DNA of 64,000 nt, taken from NCBI GenBank assembly GCA_044350425.1, contig JBILHS010000016.1:1-64000 (forward strand), read 5' to 3'. The notes under the pieces were generated by a model that saw only the letters and a program-made list of their open reading frames with translations, did no database searches and had not been told where the DNA came from. Source of the stretch: M3007 sp044350425. Lineage in GTDB: Bacteria; Bacteroidota; Bacteroidia; Chitinophagales; Saprospiraceae. Position 1 is the stretch's first letter, and each line of letters begins with the position of its first letter. Made by a program: the position numbers and the translations under genes. This document shows, piece by piece, positions 28,987-36,690 of the stretch.

Positions 28987-30930
28987 TCACATGGCCATCC
29001 GCTGCTGCATTTCCCGCACCTTACCCTGGTTTCCCATGGAAGTATAAATCTGAATCAGGTCCTGCATGGTGTTTTTATCCTGCGGGTAATTCGCCAGCGC
29101 AAGATTTAAAAAAGTGATGCCACCCTCAGGGTCCTGCATTTTGACATAGTAGAAATTATAGCCTACCCGGTGACAGAAAAAATTATAGATGTTTGGATCT
29201 GCACTTTTGAATGACTTTAGTACATCGAGAACCATGGTAAGCATCTCCCCATTCTGTGGCTGACCTTGTATCAGGCGTTCCAGGCTTTTTAATAACTTAT
29301 CCAGATCCTTGTCCTCGTTGTACCGTGCCACAGCCATTTGCACTTTAAGCGGTGCTGCCAGGCGATATCCCGGGTTAATTTCCAGCGAGCGGTTTACATA
29401 ATGGTCGATCGAATCAATCAGTGTTTTACGGGTGGTCACAGACAAGGCATCGGTCGCTTTTTCGATCTGGAGATACCGGCTTTGATTGATCAGATTGGCA
29501 TAGTAGTAATTGGCGCGATAGCTTCCCTCTGAAACCTGTATCGCGGACTCCACCAGTGCCGTTCCATCGCCGCTCCAGTCGGATACCCTTGTCCAGGTGC
29601 GGATTCCAAATGAGACCAGGATGGCCCCCAGGATTACGGAACTCCACAGGTTGACTTGTTCCGGAGCTTTGCGCGTCAGCTCGGGTAGTTTTCGGGCCAG
29701 GAACCAGGCGACCAGCAGGCAAAAACCAACAGAGGGCATGAATAAATACCGCTCGTTGAGAAAGGTACTGGTTCGAACAAAAATATTGGATACCACACTG
29801 ATGGTCAACAGATAGAAAAGGACACCGTAGGCCGGAACCCACCAGCCGGAAGCTTCCCCTTTTCTGGTTTTTTGAATTTGCCGAAAGGCCCACACGCCCA
29901 TGGCCAGATAGGCAACAAGGGAGAGCCAGGCACGCCAGTCTGTCCAACTGACCTTCGGTACATGATATGGATAATAATCGATCGTAAGCGGGTGAGGAAC
30001 CAATAATAGTTTCAGATCCCAGCCGAGCGAAAGGAATATGGTGGCGAATTTTTCAGCGCCCGACATGCCCAGAAACGGATTCAGGACTAGTTCATCCGGG
30101 TGTTCGATCGGTGTTCCAAGCGCAGCTCCACGGAGAATAAGAAACAGGATAGTGGCCCAAAGCAGGGGCAGGCATGCTGAAAGGATTCGTCCTAATGGAA
30201 TGGTAGAGAACACCCAAAGGGTCAATGGAATGACGGCCAAAAAGGTTGCCGTGTTTTCTTTGGATAATAAACCCAACAGAAAACTGCCAGCAGCCTTCCA
30301 TTTCCAAGTGTCTTCCTTGGTATCCATATATTTCATAATTGCCCACAGGGCACCCAGACTTCCCAATAAGGCCAATATTTCATCCCTTCCCTTGATGTTT
30401 GCCACCACTTCCACATGGAGGGGATGTAGCATGAAAATCAGGGCAGCCAAAAAAGGAATATTAAAGTACCAGGGACCGGATTTAACCTGGAAAAGGCCGA
30501 CGAGTACCCGATAAAGGAAGACCCCTGTGAGTCCATAGAGTAATACGTTTACAAAATGCGCAATACCCGGATGGTCCTTTCCGAACATTCCAATCTCGAT
30601 GGCAAACGTTGCCAACGGTATCGGACGATAGCGGCCACCTTCCAGCATCAGTTTGGGGTCTTTGTAGAATCCCAGCAGACTGTCGTTGCCAAAGATCTGG
30701 GCAAGACCGGCAAAACCTTTCTGAACAAAAGAGTTGTCCCAAATAAACAACTGATCGTCCTGCAAATAGCCATACCCGATCGTGATACCATAAAACACAA
30801 AAGCGGCCCCCATCAGTACCAGAACAGGCAGGAGGTGTTGTTCCCAAAATCCGGGCTGGATGAATTGGGTGGGCAGTAGGGGGATGGTCTGCTTCGCAGA
30901 GGTTTTTGAAGCTGTTTTTTTCGTAGACAT
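28987..30930 (-). CDS. Polytopic GT-C/TMTC-like glycosyltransferase-type membrane protein with C-terminal TPR-like helices
   Basis: A 647-residue protein. After a short Lys/Thr-rich cytoplasmic tail comes a first membrane helix (LLPVLVLMGAAFVFYGITIGY), then the loop YGYLQDDQLFIWDN, whose DD resembles the acidic motif of GT-C mannosyltransferases. A long periplasmic stretch contains GRYRPIPLATFAIE and a loop HPLHVEVVANIKGRDEI, both characteristic of the TMTC/DUF1736 group. About ten further membrane helices follow. From about residue 480 the protein is soluble and helical with TPR-like spacing (SLEINPGYRLAAPLKVQMA ... NLALANYPQDKNTMQDL). Relatives O-mannosylate exported proteins from a polyprenyl-linked donor. 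Protein O-glycosylation is known in Bacteroidota but the activity here is inferred. The upstream aldo/keto reductase gene is 22 bp away, so co-transcription is likely. Confidence 0.82.
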   Translation of the reverse strand: MSTKKTASKTSAKQTIPLLPTQFIQPGFWEQHLLPVLVLMGAAFVFYGITIGYGYLQDDQLFIWDNSFVQKGFAGLAQIFGNDSLLGFYKDPKLMLEGGRYRPIPLATFAIEIGMFGKDHPGIAHFVNVLLYGLTGVFLYRVLVGLFQVKSGPWYFNIPFLAALIFMLHPLHVEVVANIKGRDEILALLGSLGALWAIMKYMDTKEDTWKWKAAGSFLLGLLSKENTATFLAVIPLTLWVFSTIPLGRILSACLPLLWATILFLILRGAALGTPIEHPDELVLNPFLGMSGAEKFATIFLSLGWDLKLLLVPHPLTIDYYPYHVPKVSWTDWRAWLSLVAYLAMGVWAFRQIQKTRKGEASGWWVPAYGVLFYLLTISVVSNIFVRTSTFLNERYLFMPSVGFCLLVAWFLARKLPELTRKAPEQVNLWSSVILGAILVSFGIRTWTRVSDWSGDGTALVESAIQVSEGSYRANYYYANLINQSRYLQIEKATDALSVTTRKTLIDSIDHYVNRSLEINPGYRLAAPLKVQMAVARYNEDKDLDKLLKSLERLIQGQPQNGEMLTMVLDVLKSFKSADPNIYNFFCHRVGYNFYYVKMQDPEGGITFLNLALANYPQDKNTMQDLIQIYTSMGNQGKVREMQQRMAM

Positions 30931-30952
30931 ATCAGAAATGAACGCAGGGTAA

Positions 30953-31909
30953 TTAAGGAGTGGGCAAAAGTATTTTTTTCAAGGCTGAAAAAACATCTAA
31001 GTAATCAAATACCTCAAAATTTCGCCAAAAATCCAGGGTCTCCTCCAGTTGAGCCACAGAAGAAACCCCCAGCAGGATACCACTCAGTTTTGGATGCAGG
31101 CCGGCAAAGATCAGGCCCAGTTGATTCATCGTTTTGAGCGGAGGGCGTACAAAGGCAGTATTCCAAATGGGAAGCATGCTTTGGACCTTCTCCAGCAGCG
31201 GTGCGACCTTCTCTGCCTGTCCGCCCCGGGCAAGGAAAGTACTTTCGGCAAGGTAGGGGGGCGATAGTTTAATTCCCCCTGCATTGATGCCATAAGCGAA
31301 CAAGCGGTGGTGTGGGGATTCGTTGGTCGATGTCAGTAACGGCGCATATCGATCCAGATCCGATTGTAAAATATGGTGCTTCAGCTGGATATCAAACGAA
31401 AGACCAAGGTCCGTGTTTGCCTGCGCATAAGCCTCCGGATGGGCGATCCCGGATAAGCCGGGTCGAATTCCATGGGTTTCCTGCAAATAACGAAGTGCTT
31501 CTAAGGTAGGGCGGACCTCTTCCACCTGACTCCGATTGTCCCAGTGCAACATCACACAGGAAAGATTCGAGCCAAATAACCGAAGATACTCCTCGGTCAT
31601 CATCTGCAGGAAGGAAGGCGCGAGGTTTACTTCCGGGGACCGTAGATTGTCCAGACTCCCCATTTTCATCGTGATCTGAAGGTCATGTAACCCATGGGCC
31701 CGGGTATATTCGTACAGGATCTTTTCTGCGGCGCGAAAATGGGCCGGATTGCGATTGATCGGGTAATTGGTGGCACAATCCACGTGTGGGTGGCCGGCCC
31801 CAAGCCAAGCGTCCAGGAGTTGAAACGCTTCGTTTTTAGACACGGTCCAGCCCCATTGGGCAGTGCCGAGCATCAAAGTTTTTGCTGGTGAAGTCATAAG
31901 TTGGGACAA
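30953..31909 (-). CDS. Aldo/keto reductase
   Basis: A 318-residue cytoplasmic NADPH-dependent oxidoreductase with a TIM barrel. Catalytic tetrad positions can be read: Asp and Tyr in HVDCATNYP (about residues 49-57), Lys in ITMKMGSLD, and His in CVMLHWDNR. The family signatures LMLGTAQWGW at the N-terminus and SGILLGVSSVAQLEE near the C-terminus (cofactor binding) are present. Substrate cannot be inferred. Two starts are possible, MSQLMTSPAK at 31909 or MTSPAK at 31897. It is followed at 22 bp by the GT-C-like membrane protein gene. Divergent transcription of the GNAT gene starts 60 bp upstream. Confidence 0.9.
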   Translation of the reverse strand: MSQLMTSPAKTLMLGTAQWGWTVSKNEAFQLLDAWLGAGHPHVDCATNYPINRNPAHFRAAEKILYEYTRAHGLHDLQITMKMGSLDNLRSPEVNLAPSFLQMMTEEYLRLFGSNLSCVMLHWDNRSQVEEVRPTLEALRYLQETHGIRPGLSGIAHPEAYAQANTDLGLSFDIQLKHHILQSDLDRYAPLLTSTNESPHHRLFAYGINAGGIKLSPPYLAESTFLARGGQAEKVAPLLEKVQSMLPIWNTAFVRPPLKTMNQLGLIFAGLHPKLSGILLGVSSVAQLEETLDFWRNFEVFDYLDVFSALKKILLPTP

Positions 31910-31969
31910 ATGTCTGATTTGTAATTGAGTTTAGCAGACTTTGTGTAATTATGCATCAAATATGAAGTC

Positions 31970-32416
31970 ATGATTACATTTAGAATTGCTGATACAGAGG
32001 ATACCGACATCGTTGCTGAACTGCTTGCAGATCTGTTTGCAGAAGTGGGTCACAGCCTGACGGCTCCCGAAATTGCTGAAATTTTTGAGCAAATTGACGA
32101 GGACGATCTCCATTCTACCTTGCTGGCGTTGAATGATGCGGACGAAACGGTGGGTGTTTTGACCCTGGTAGAGTCGCTGAGTTTGTATGCAGGAGGCCGC
32201 ATTGGTGTGGTGAACGAACTTTATGTAATGCCTGATTACCGTTCGGAAGGCGTTGGCAAGCAGCTGCTGGATGCCGCCAAGGAACTTGCAGAAGAGCGCG
32301 GCTGGGTACGTCTGGAGGTGACCACACCGGGCGAAGACTATGAAAAAACGCTTCGGTTTTACGAAAGAGAAGGTTTTATGGCGGTCGGGCCGCGTTATAA
32401 ATATCTGTTGGATTAA
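31970..32416 (+). CDS. GNAT family N-acetyltransferase
   Basis: A 148-residue single-domain acetyltransferase. It has the N-terminal FRIADTEDTDIVAELL, the beta-4 strand NELYVMPDYR, and the acetyl-CoA pyrophosphate loop RSEGVGKQLLDAAKELAEERGW (R/Q-x-x-G-x-G/A type). The C-terminal segment ends LRFYEREGFMAVGPRYKYLL. Members move an acetyl group from acetyl-CoA to small-molecule amines or protein N-termini. The acceptor is unknown. The gene converges with the GT2 gene with only one base between the two stops. Confidence 0.9.
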   Translation: MITFRIADTEDTDIVAELLADLFAEVGHSLTAPEIAEIFEQIDEDDLHSTLLALNDADETVGVLTLVESLSLYAGGRIGVVNELYVMPDYRSEGVGKQLLDAAKELAEERGWVRLEVTTPGEDYEKTLRFYEREGFMAVGPRYKYLLD

Positions 32417-32417
32417 C

Positions 32418-33134
32418 TCAGGGCTTTCGCTTTTTCAGGATGCGCATGGCGGCGATGTATTGCTTCGCCAGTCGCGTGATATTTACCCGGGAGCTCGTGG
32501 TGTCATCGGTCCAGATCACCGGCAATTCACATAATTTCAGTCCCTTCCATTCTGCAATGGCCAGAAGCTCGGTGCTGAAAAACCAACCATTCGATGTTGC
32601 TCCGGAGGCCTGGAGTGAAGCCACATGTTCCCGGCGAAGCCACTTAAATCCGCACATTCCATCTGAAAAACGCGTGCCAAGGTATGTTTTCAACATCCAA
32701 TTAAAAATCCGGGAGGTGATCTCCCGTTTCAGGCTTCGGCCAACGACCCTGGATCGTTTATGCAAACGGGTACCGTAAACCAGGTCGAATCCTTCCGAAG
32801 ACAAGGCGTTGTAAGCCTGCAGGAAATGCCTTAGATCGGTGGCTAGATCCAGATCCATGTACCCGACAATATCGGCCTGACTTTGATTCCAGGATGTTTT
32901 TAAGGCCAGACCAACCCCTTTTTCAGGCACTCTAACCAATTGAATTTCAGCGAATTCATCACAAAGCGCTGCAGCAATATGGCGCGTATCGTCGGTGCTG
33001 CCATTGTCAGCAATGACAATTTTCCATTGGCCGGGTTCCGGAAAATTTTTCCACAAAAAATCATGGAGTATGCGCACCTGGCGATCCAGGGTAGCCGCTT
33101 CGTTGAGGACGGGGAGGGTGATGTCGAAAGTCAT
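32418..33134 (-). CDS. Family 2 glycosyltransferase, dolichol-phosphate-mannose-synthase-like
   Basis: A 238-residue soluble or membrane-associated GT-A enzyme. It opens FDITLPVLNEAATLDRQV and has the sugar-nucleotide loop IADNGSTDDT. The metal-binding DxD-type region is VGYMDLDLATD and a DGMCGFKWLRRE acceptor loop follows, a pattern shared with DPM1/GtrB-type polyprenyl-phosphate glycosyltransferases. No C-terminal membrane helices are present, unlike GtrB. Such enzymes charge undecaprenyl phosphate with a hexose that GT-C transferases later use. The GT-C-like protein encoded at 28987-30930 could be a consumer, but that pairing is inference. Start codon at 33134; divergent from the outer-membrane barrel gene. 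Confidence 0.88.
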   Translation of the reverse strand: MTFDITLPVLNEAATLDRQVRILHDFLWKNFPEPGQWKIVIADNGSTDDTRHIAAALCDEFAEIQLVRVPEKGVGLALKTSWNQSQADIVGYMDLDLATDLRHFLQAYNALSSEGFDLVYGTRLHKRSRVVGRSLKREITSRIFNWMLKTYLGTRFSDGMCGFKWLRREHVASLQASGATSNGWFFSTELLAIAEWKGLKLCELPVIWTDDTTSSRVNITRLAKQYIAAMRILKKRKP

Positions 33135-33339
33135 GATGGCGCAAAATTAACAGGACGACCGTGGTAATGACGGGAATTTTTTGTGAAAAATAAGAACAGC
33201 ATGCCGGCAGCATATGGACCCGATGCTGCCTGCATTTGGATTCAAGATGATAAAAGTATATCAACCCTGACTAGGAAAGGATAGGAGTCGGTAACTTGCA
33301 GAGTATTTGAATCAATTCAGGAAACGCCAAACAAATAAC

Positions 33340-33413
33340 ATGACAAAAAGATCCTGCTTCTGCTTTTTATTGGTCATCTCAGGGGGGGCTATGGACGTAA
33401 TTCGCATGCTCAA
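33340..33413 (+). other. Out-of-frame signal peptide remnant of the following barrel gene
   Basis: An ATG at 33340 reads MTKRSCFCFLLVISGG, a good signal peptide start, but hits a stop at 33415 because the frame is one base off. One extra G in the G7 run at 33382-33388 would join it to ...YGRNSHAQ and then to MSIGFRAG of the next entry, giving a normal signal peptide ending in HAQ. Confidence 0.65.
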
Positions 33414-34142
33414 ATGAGTATAGGTTTTCGTGCTGGTTTGCTTGTAACCAATGTGGATAAAAATCCTTTGGATGCTAATGAACCGGTTCCGGAAAACATT
33501 TCAGGATTCCAGTTTGCAGTTCCCTTTGAGTTTGCCTTGGGGAAAGTGTTCGCCCTGCAGCCGGAGATCATGATTGGAAGCCATGGTGCACTTCAACAAA
33601 GTAACAGCGATGCGACCCAGCTGGGTATTCGTACCGTATCGTCCCTAAAAGCCCGCTATCAGGTCAATACTTTGGAGATACCCTTGTTGCTAAAGCTAAG
33701 ATTTGGCCCTGAGGTACTTAAATTTCATGTGTTGGCGGGTCCTTCCATTGGATTGGGTCTGAGTGGAAAATTCAGAACGCAAACCTCTATTGTTACGACC
33801 CTTTCCAACGGAGTCGTGCTATTGGATCAAAAAACAGACCAGACGCTGAACGCTAAATTTGTTTCGGAAGGATACCAGGCTTATGCGGTGGCTGCGGACG
33901 AATTTGCGGTGACCAAGGCCAATTTTAATGCCCATTTTGGGGCAGGGGGCAGCATCAATTTAGGCGGGCCGTATCTTTTCCTGGATGGTCGGTTCATCCT
34001 GGGACCGTCGGATCTCAGGCCTGAATCATCAGGAAATACCAAAAGCAAAAACTACATATACAAGAGCAAGCGGATCGGGCTGAGTTTGGGTGTAATATTC
34101 CCGCTTCAAAGGCAGGATGAAAAACGTCTTGCTTCGTTTTAA
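33414..34142 (+). CDS. Outer-membrane beta-barrel protein (porin-like, PorT family type)
   Basis: The open frame of 242 residues begins MSIGFRAGLLVTNV and shows alternating amphipathic strands: FEFALGKVFALQPEIMIGSHG, NTLEIPLLLKLRFGPEVLKFHVLAGPSIGLGLSG, FNAHFGAGGSINLGG and IGLSLGVIFPL. This is the signature of small 8-10 strand Bacteroidota outer-membrane barrels (PorT/OMP_b-brl type). The expected signal peptide lies directly upstream in another frame (33340-33413), separated by a G7 homopolymer. Either the sequence lacks one G or the gene is phase-variable or inactive. The gene is followed at 28 bp by a tRNA-Gly. Role unknown; structural or small-molecule uptake is possible. Confidence 0.85.
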   Translation: MSIGFRAGLLVTNVDKNPLDANEPVPENISGFQFAVPFEFALGKVFALQPEIMIGSHGALQQSNSDATQLGIRTVSSLKARYQVNTLEIPLLLKLRFGPEVLKFHVLAGPSIGLGLSGKFRTQTSIVTTLSNGVVLLDQKTDQTLNAKFVSEGYQAYAVAADEFAVTKANFNAHFGAGGSINLGGPYLFLDGRFILGPSDLRPESSGNTKSKNYIYKSKRIGLSLGVIFPLQRQDEKRLASF

Positions 34143-34159
34143 AAAACCGTGTAGTTTTG
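34128..34159 (+). promoter_or_regulatory. Putative promoter of tRNA-Gly
   Basis: TAGTTTTG at 34152-34159 is an exact Bacteroidota -7 match. CTTG at 34128-34131 sits 20 bases upstream, close to the -33 TTTG position. The predicted start of transcription is about 5 bases before the mature tRNA. It overlaps the 3' end of the barrel gene. Confidence 0.55.
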
Positions 34160-34170
34160 CAGAACCAACC

Positions 34171-34243
34171 GCGGAAATAGCTCAGTTGGTAGAGCATCAG
34201 CTTCCCAAGCTGAGGGTCGCGAGTTCGAGTCTCGTTTTCCGCT
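34171..34243 (+). tRNA. tRNA-Gly (anticodon CCC)
   Basis: A complete 73-nt cloverleaf: acceptor gcggaaa with tttccgc, D-arm gctc/gagc, anticodon stem tcagc/gctga around loop ttcccaa (anticodon CCC), and T-arm gcgag/ctcgt with ttcgagt loop. The 3' discriminator is T, and the full CCA is not encoded (only CC, then TGA). Confidence 0.95.
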
Positions 34244-34260
34244 CCTGATTTTAAAAAAAA

Positions 34261-34291
34261 AGCCGTCCCGGGTCATGGGGTGGCTTTTTTT
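34261..34291 (+). terminator. Rho-independent terminator after tRNA-Gly
   Basis: A 9-bp stem (agccgtccc with ggggtggct, including G-T pairs) with a 7-base loop is preceded by eight As and followed by a seven-T tract, 18 bp after the tRNA. Confidence 0.75.
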
Positions 34292-34350
34292 GTGAAAAAA
34301 TCTATGATGAACCTAAAACCCGCTTCAAAGTATCCAGCCTAAAAAACGGA

Positions 34351-34818
34351 TCAATCCGGCAAAAAGAAATCAAACATTGTTTTCCTGCCAATCTCTACCT
34401 CAAAGTCCTCTAATATTTTGAAAAATTCCTGCTCAAACGTACGCTTTTTGTGATGTTCTTTTTGATTTAGAATGTACTTGCTTAAAGCGTCCATGTGCGA
34501 ACGGCTGTATGAAAATGCGCCATAACCTGCCTGCCAATCGAATTTATGCCGTGAAAACCGCTCATCCTTAATATAGTCGTTCGTAGCAGTTTTGATTTCG
34601 CGTACGAGGTCAGAAATCGATTCGGCGGGTTTTAATCCGAAAAAAATATGAATATGGTCTGGCATTCCGCCAATCGCAAGCATTTTGTGCCCGCGGGTTT
34701 CGATGACACCAGTGGTGTATCGGTATAGGTTTTCTTCCCATTCCGGGAGGATAAGGGCCTGGCGGTTTTTGACTGCAAAAACGGTTTGAATGTAAAGTTG
34801 GGAAAATACGTCAGCCAT
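34351..34818 (-). CDS. REP-associated tyrosine transposase (RAYT), IS200-like Y1 family
   Basis: A 155-residue Y1/HUH single-strand endonuclease. It begins FSQLYIQTVFAVKNRQALI, has the HUH motif HIHIFF (His55 and His57), then the family segment GYGAFSYSRSHMDALSKYILNQKEHH, where Tyr115 is the expected nucleophile, and ends in the normal RTFEQEFFKIL helix. Length (150-160 residues) matches intact enzymes, so it is likely active. RAYTs cut single-stranded REP palindromes and are single-copy, domesticated relatives of IS200 transposases. In support, seven copies of a palindromic repeat begin about 75 bp upstream of its start codon. No insertion-sequence ends of its own are visible. Confidence 0.93.
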   Translation of the reverse strand: MADVFSQLYIQTVFAVKNRQALILPEWEENLYRYTTGVIETRGHKMLAIGGMPDHIHIFFGLKPAESISDLVREIKTATNDYIKDERFSRHKFDWQAGYGAFSYSRSHMDALSKYILNQKEHHKKRTFEQEFFKILEDFEVEIGRKTMFDFFLPD

Positions 34819-34891
34819 GGTTTTCTTAGTTTTTAGGTGATTGCCTTACAAATATAACCAATAGCCATGATTAAACAAAATCTACAACATT

Positions 34892-35001
34892 CCCCCCCCA
34901 AAAAAAACGTCCGGCCTCGTAGAGGCCTAACGTTTGTAGCCCGTCCGTGTCCCCCCCCCAAAAAAAACGTCCGGCCTCGTAGAGGCCTAACGTTTGTAGC
35001 C
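34892..35001 (+). repeat. REP-like palindromic repeats, block 1 (two direct copies)
   Basis: Two copies about 60 bp apart. Each is a run of 8-9 C, a run of 8 A, then cgtccggcctcgtagaggcc and taacgtttgtagcc. The core ggcctcgtagaggcc is a 6-bp stem with a 3-base loop. These copies are the reverse complement of the family in block 2. Confidence 0.85.
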
Positions 35002-35032
35002 GAAAAAATATAAAATTAGATGGTGGCGGCGT

Positions 35033-35292
35033 TACAAACGTTGGACCTCTCCGAGGTCGGAAGCTTGGGTTTGGGGGGCGATTATTTTTCTACAAATGTT
35101 GGACCTCTCCGAGGTCCGAAGCTGGGGTTTGGGGGCAATTGTTTTTCTACAAACGTTGGACCTCTCCGAGGTCGGAAGCTGGGGTTTGGGGGCAATTGTT
35201 TTTCTACAAACGTTGGACCTCTCCGAGGTCGGAAGCTGGGGTTTGGGGGGGCAATTGTTTTTCTACAAACGTTGGACCTCTCCGAGGTCGGG
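35033..35292 (-). repeat. REP-like palindromic repeats, block 2 (five tandem copies, inverted to block 1)
   Basis: Five units start at 35033, 35091, 35148, 35205 and 35264 (period 57-59 bp). Each has tacaaacgttggacc then tctccgaggtcggaag, with core palindrome gacctctccgaggtc, followed in all but the last by a G/T-rich linker (gctggggtttgggggcaat). The last unit stops at the core. Together with block 1 they face each other head-on, the arrangement typical of REP doublets (BIMEs) mobilised by RAYTs. Confidence 0.88.
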
Positions 35293-35328
35293 GAATTTTG
35301 GAATGATCACTCTCATTCACTCATTCAC

Positions 35329-36609
35329 TCATTCGCCCCCTTCCCCCGCCAAAATCCTATAACTATACGCAATCCCATACGCTACGCTGTTGAAATTATC
35401 GCCTGATCTGATCTTGTCCGCGCCAAAAAGACGGGTAAAGATGTTGCGCAGGGGGCGGACATAGGAGGTGCCGCCCGTCATGAAGATCGTGTCGATATCC
35501 GTGATTTGGAGCTGCTGCTGCGCCAAAAACTGAAGCAGGTAAGCTTCGATCTTTTGAAGGTCTTTGTGGATGATTTCGCATTCAAAATCTTCAATACTGA
35601 TGGTTTCTTTGATTTGGATGCCGTTTTCTTCAAAAACAAAATCAGCGCGATCCGCTTCGGTCAATCCAATTTTGCACTTTTCAATTTGCTTAAAAAGCAA
35701 GTACCCCAGGTTGTTTTCAATCAGCGTCAGGAGGTTGTGTACCCGGTAGTCTTTCCCTGAAAAAAAGTAGGATTTTTTGATGTTTTCCTTCCATTTATAC
35801 GAGTCCAGGAAGTTCATTTTTTCCCAGGAGCAGATGTTGTGGTAATAAGTCAGGGGCAGATCCAGCCATTTCCCTTTCTCAAATTCTTCTTTTACGCCCC
35901 GACCAAAATGCGGCGTACCCCGGTGCCACATCATCTCGGAATCAAAATTGTCGCCTCCGATATAAATGCCGCCTTTTGCGAGCATATCCTGCTTCCGATC
36001 CCGCTGTTGGATGGCTTTTGGATGAAGTCTCATGAGGGAAAAATCCGAGGTTCCACCACCAAAATCGGCGACTAAAACCAATTCTTCCTGCTCAATTTGG
36101 CGCTCATAGGTGAACGCCGCGCCAATGGGCTCCATTTGAAAGTAAAAGGTATCAAATCCGGCAATTCGGGCCGCTGCCGAGAGCCTTTCCTGCGCCAATG
36201 CATCCTTTTCGGGTTTTTCATCGAACACTACGGGCCGACCAATTACGGCGGTTTTGATGTCCGCATTTAAATAGTCGTCCGCCTGCTTTTTGAGGAATTT
36301 CAGAATTAAAGAAACCAGGTCCTCGGCCTTGCATTTTTTGTTGGAAATTTTGGTGTCAATAAAGCTTTTGTTGGGCAGGACTTTTTTGATGGATTTCATG
36401 AATCGGCCCTGCATACGTCCGGCGACATACTGCGTAATAGCCTCATTCCCAACATAATACTTAAGGGGTGCCCGAGGGTTTTGTTCTTCCGGGAAAAACA
36501 GTAAAGAGGGTATACTGAAGAGTTTGACCACCTCATTGTTGCGGGTATCCAGGATGGCCAACGCTGAGTTTGAGGTGCCAAAATCAATGCCGTATATGTA
36601 TGGACTCAT
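35329..36609 (-). CDS. Hsp70-family protein, YegD-like
   Basis: A 426-residue actin-fold ATPase starting at 36609 (MSPYIYGIDFGTSNSALAIL). An upstream in-frame ATG at 36648 adds 13 residues that do not look native. The ATP-site motifs are the phosphate-1 loop GIDFGTSNSA, phosphate-2 ADFGGGTSDFSL and adenosine TGGTSYVRPL. The diagnostic YegD-type segments AVIGRPVVFDE and FYFQMEPIGAAFTYE are present. Like E. coli YegD it ends right after the nucleotide-binding domain and has no substrate-binding domain or lid, so it is not a classical chaperone. No DnaJ or GrpE partner is adjacent. Its 3' end abuts the REP array and a short (attcactc)n repeat at 35308-35334. Function of this family is largely unknown. 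Confidence 0.9.
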   Translation of the reverse strand: MSPYIYGIDFGTSNSALAILDTRNNEVVKLFSIPSLLFFPEEQNPRAPLKYYVGNEAITQYVAGRMQGRFMKSIKKVLPNKSFIDTKISNKKCKAEDLVSLILKFLKKQADDYLNADIKTAVIGRPVVFDEKPEKDALAQERLSAAARIAGFDTFYFQMEPIGAAFTYERQIEQEELVLVADFGGGTSDFSLMRLHPKAIQQRDRKQDMLAKGGIYIGGDNFDSEMMWHRGTPHFGRGVKEEFEKGKWLDLPLTYYHNICSWEKMNFLDSYKWKENIKKSYFFSGKDYRVHNLLTLIENNLGYLLFKQIEKCKIGLTEADRADFVFEENGIQIKETISIEDFECEIIHKDLQKIEAYLLQFLAQQQLQITDIDTIFMTGGTSYVRPLRNIFTRLFGADKIRSGDNFNSVAYGIAYSYRILAGEGGE

Positions 36610-36690
36610 GCTTGGCTTAGAAGGGTGTTTGCCGTAGATAGGTTGCACTGTGAAAAAAAGGGCGCAAATATGCGGAAAAATACCTGAACC

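Noticed and set aside
35033..35292. Possible CRISPR array
   Set aside because: The period of 57-59 bp looks array-like, but the sequence between palindromes is also conserved, so there are no unique spacers, and no cas genes are nearby.
34351..35292. Complete insertion sequence of the IS200/IS605 type
   Set aside because: No left and right ends with subterminal hairpins and target tetranucleotide are seen, there is no TnpB, and the protein has RAYT features, so a domesticated REPtron is the better reading.
35020..35406. Open reading frames of 128 and 88 codons across the repeat array
   Set aside because: Their products are only translations of the tandem REP repeat (recurring LDLSEVGSWGL or VGPLRGRKLGF), and they run into the YegD-like gene on the other strand.
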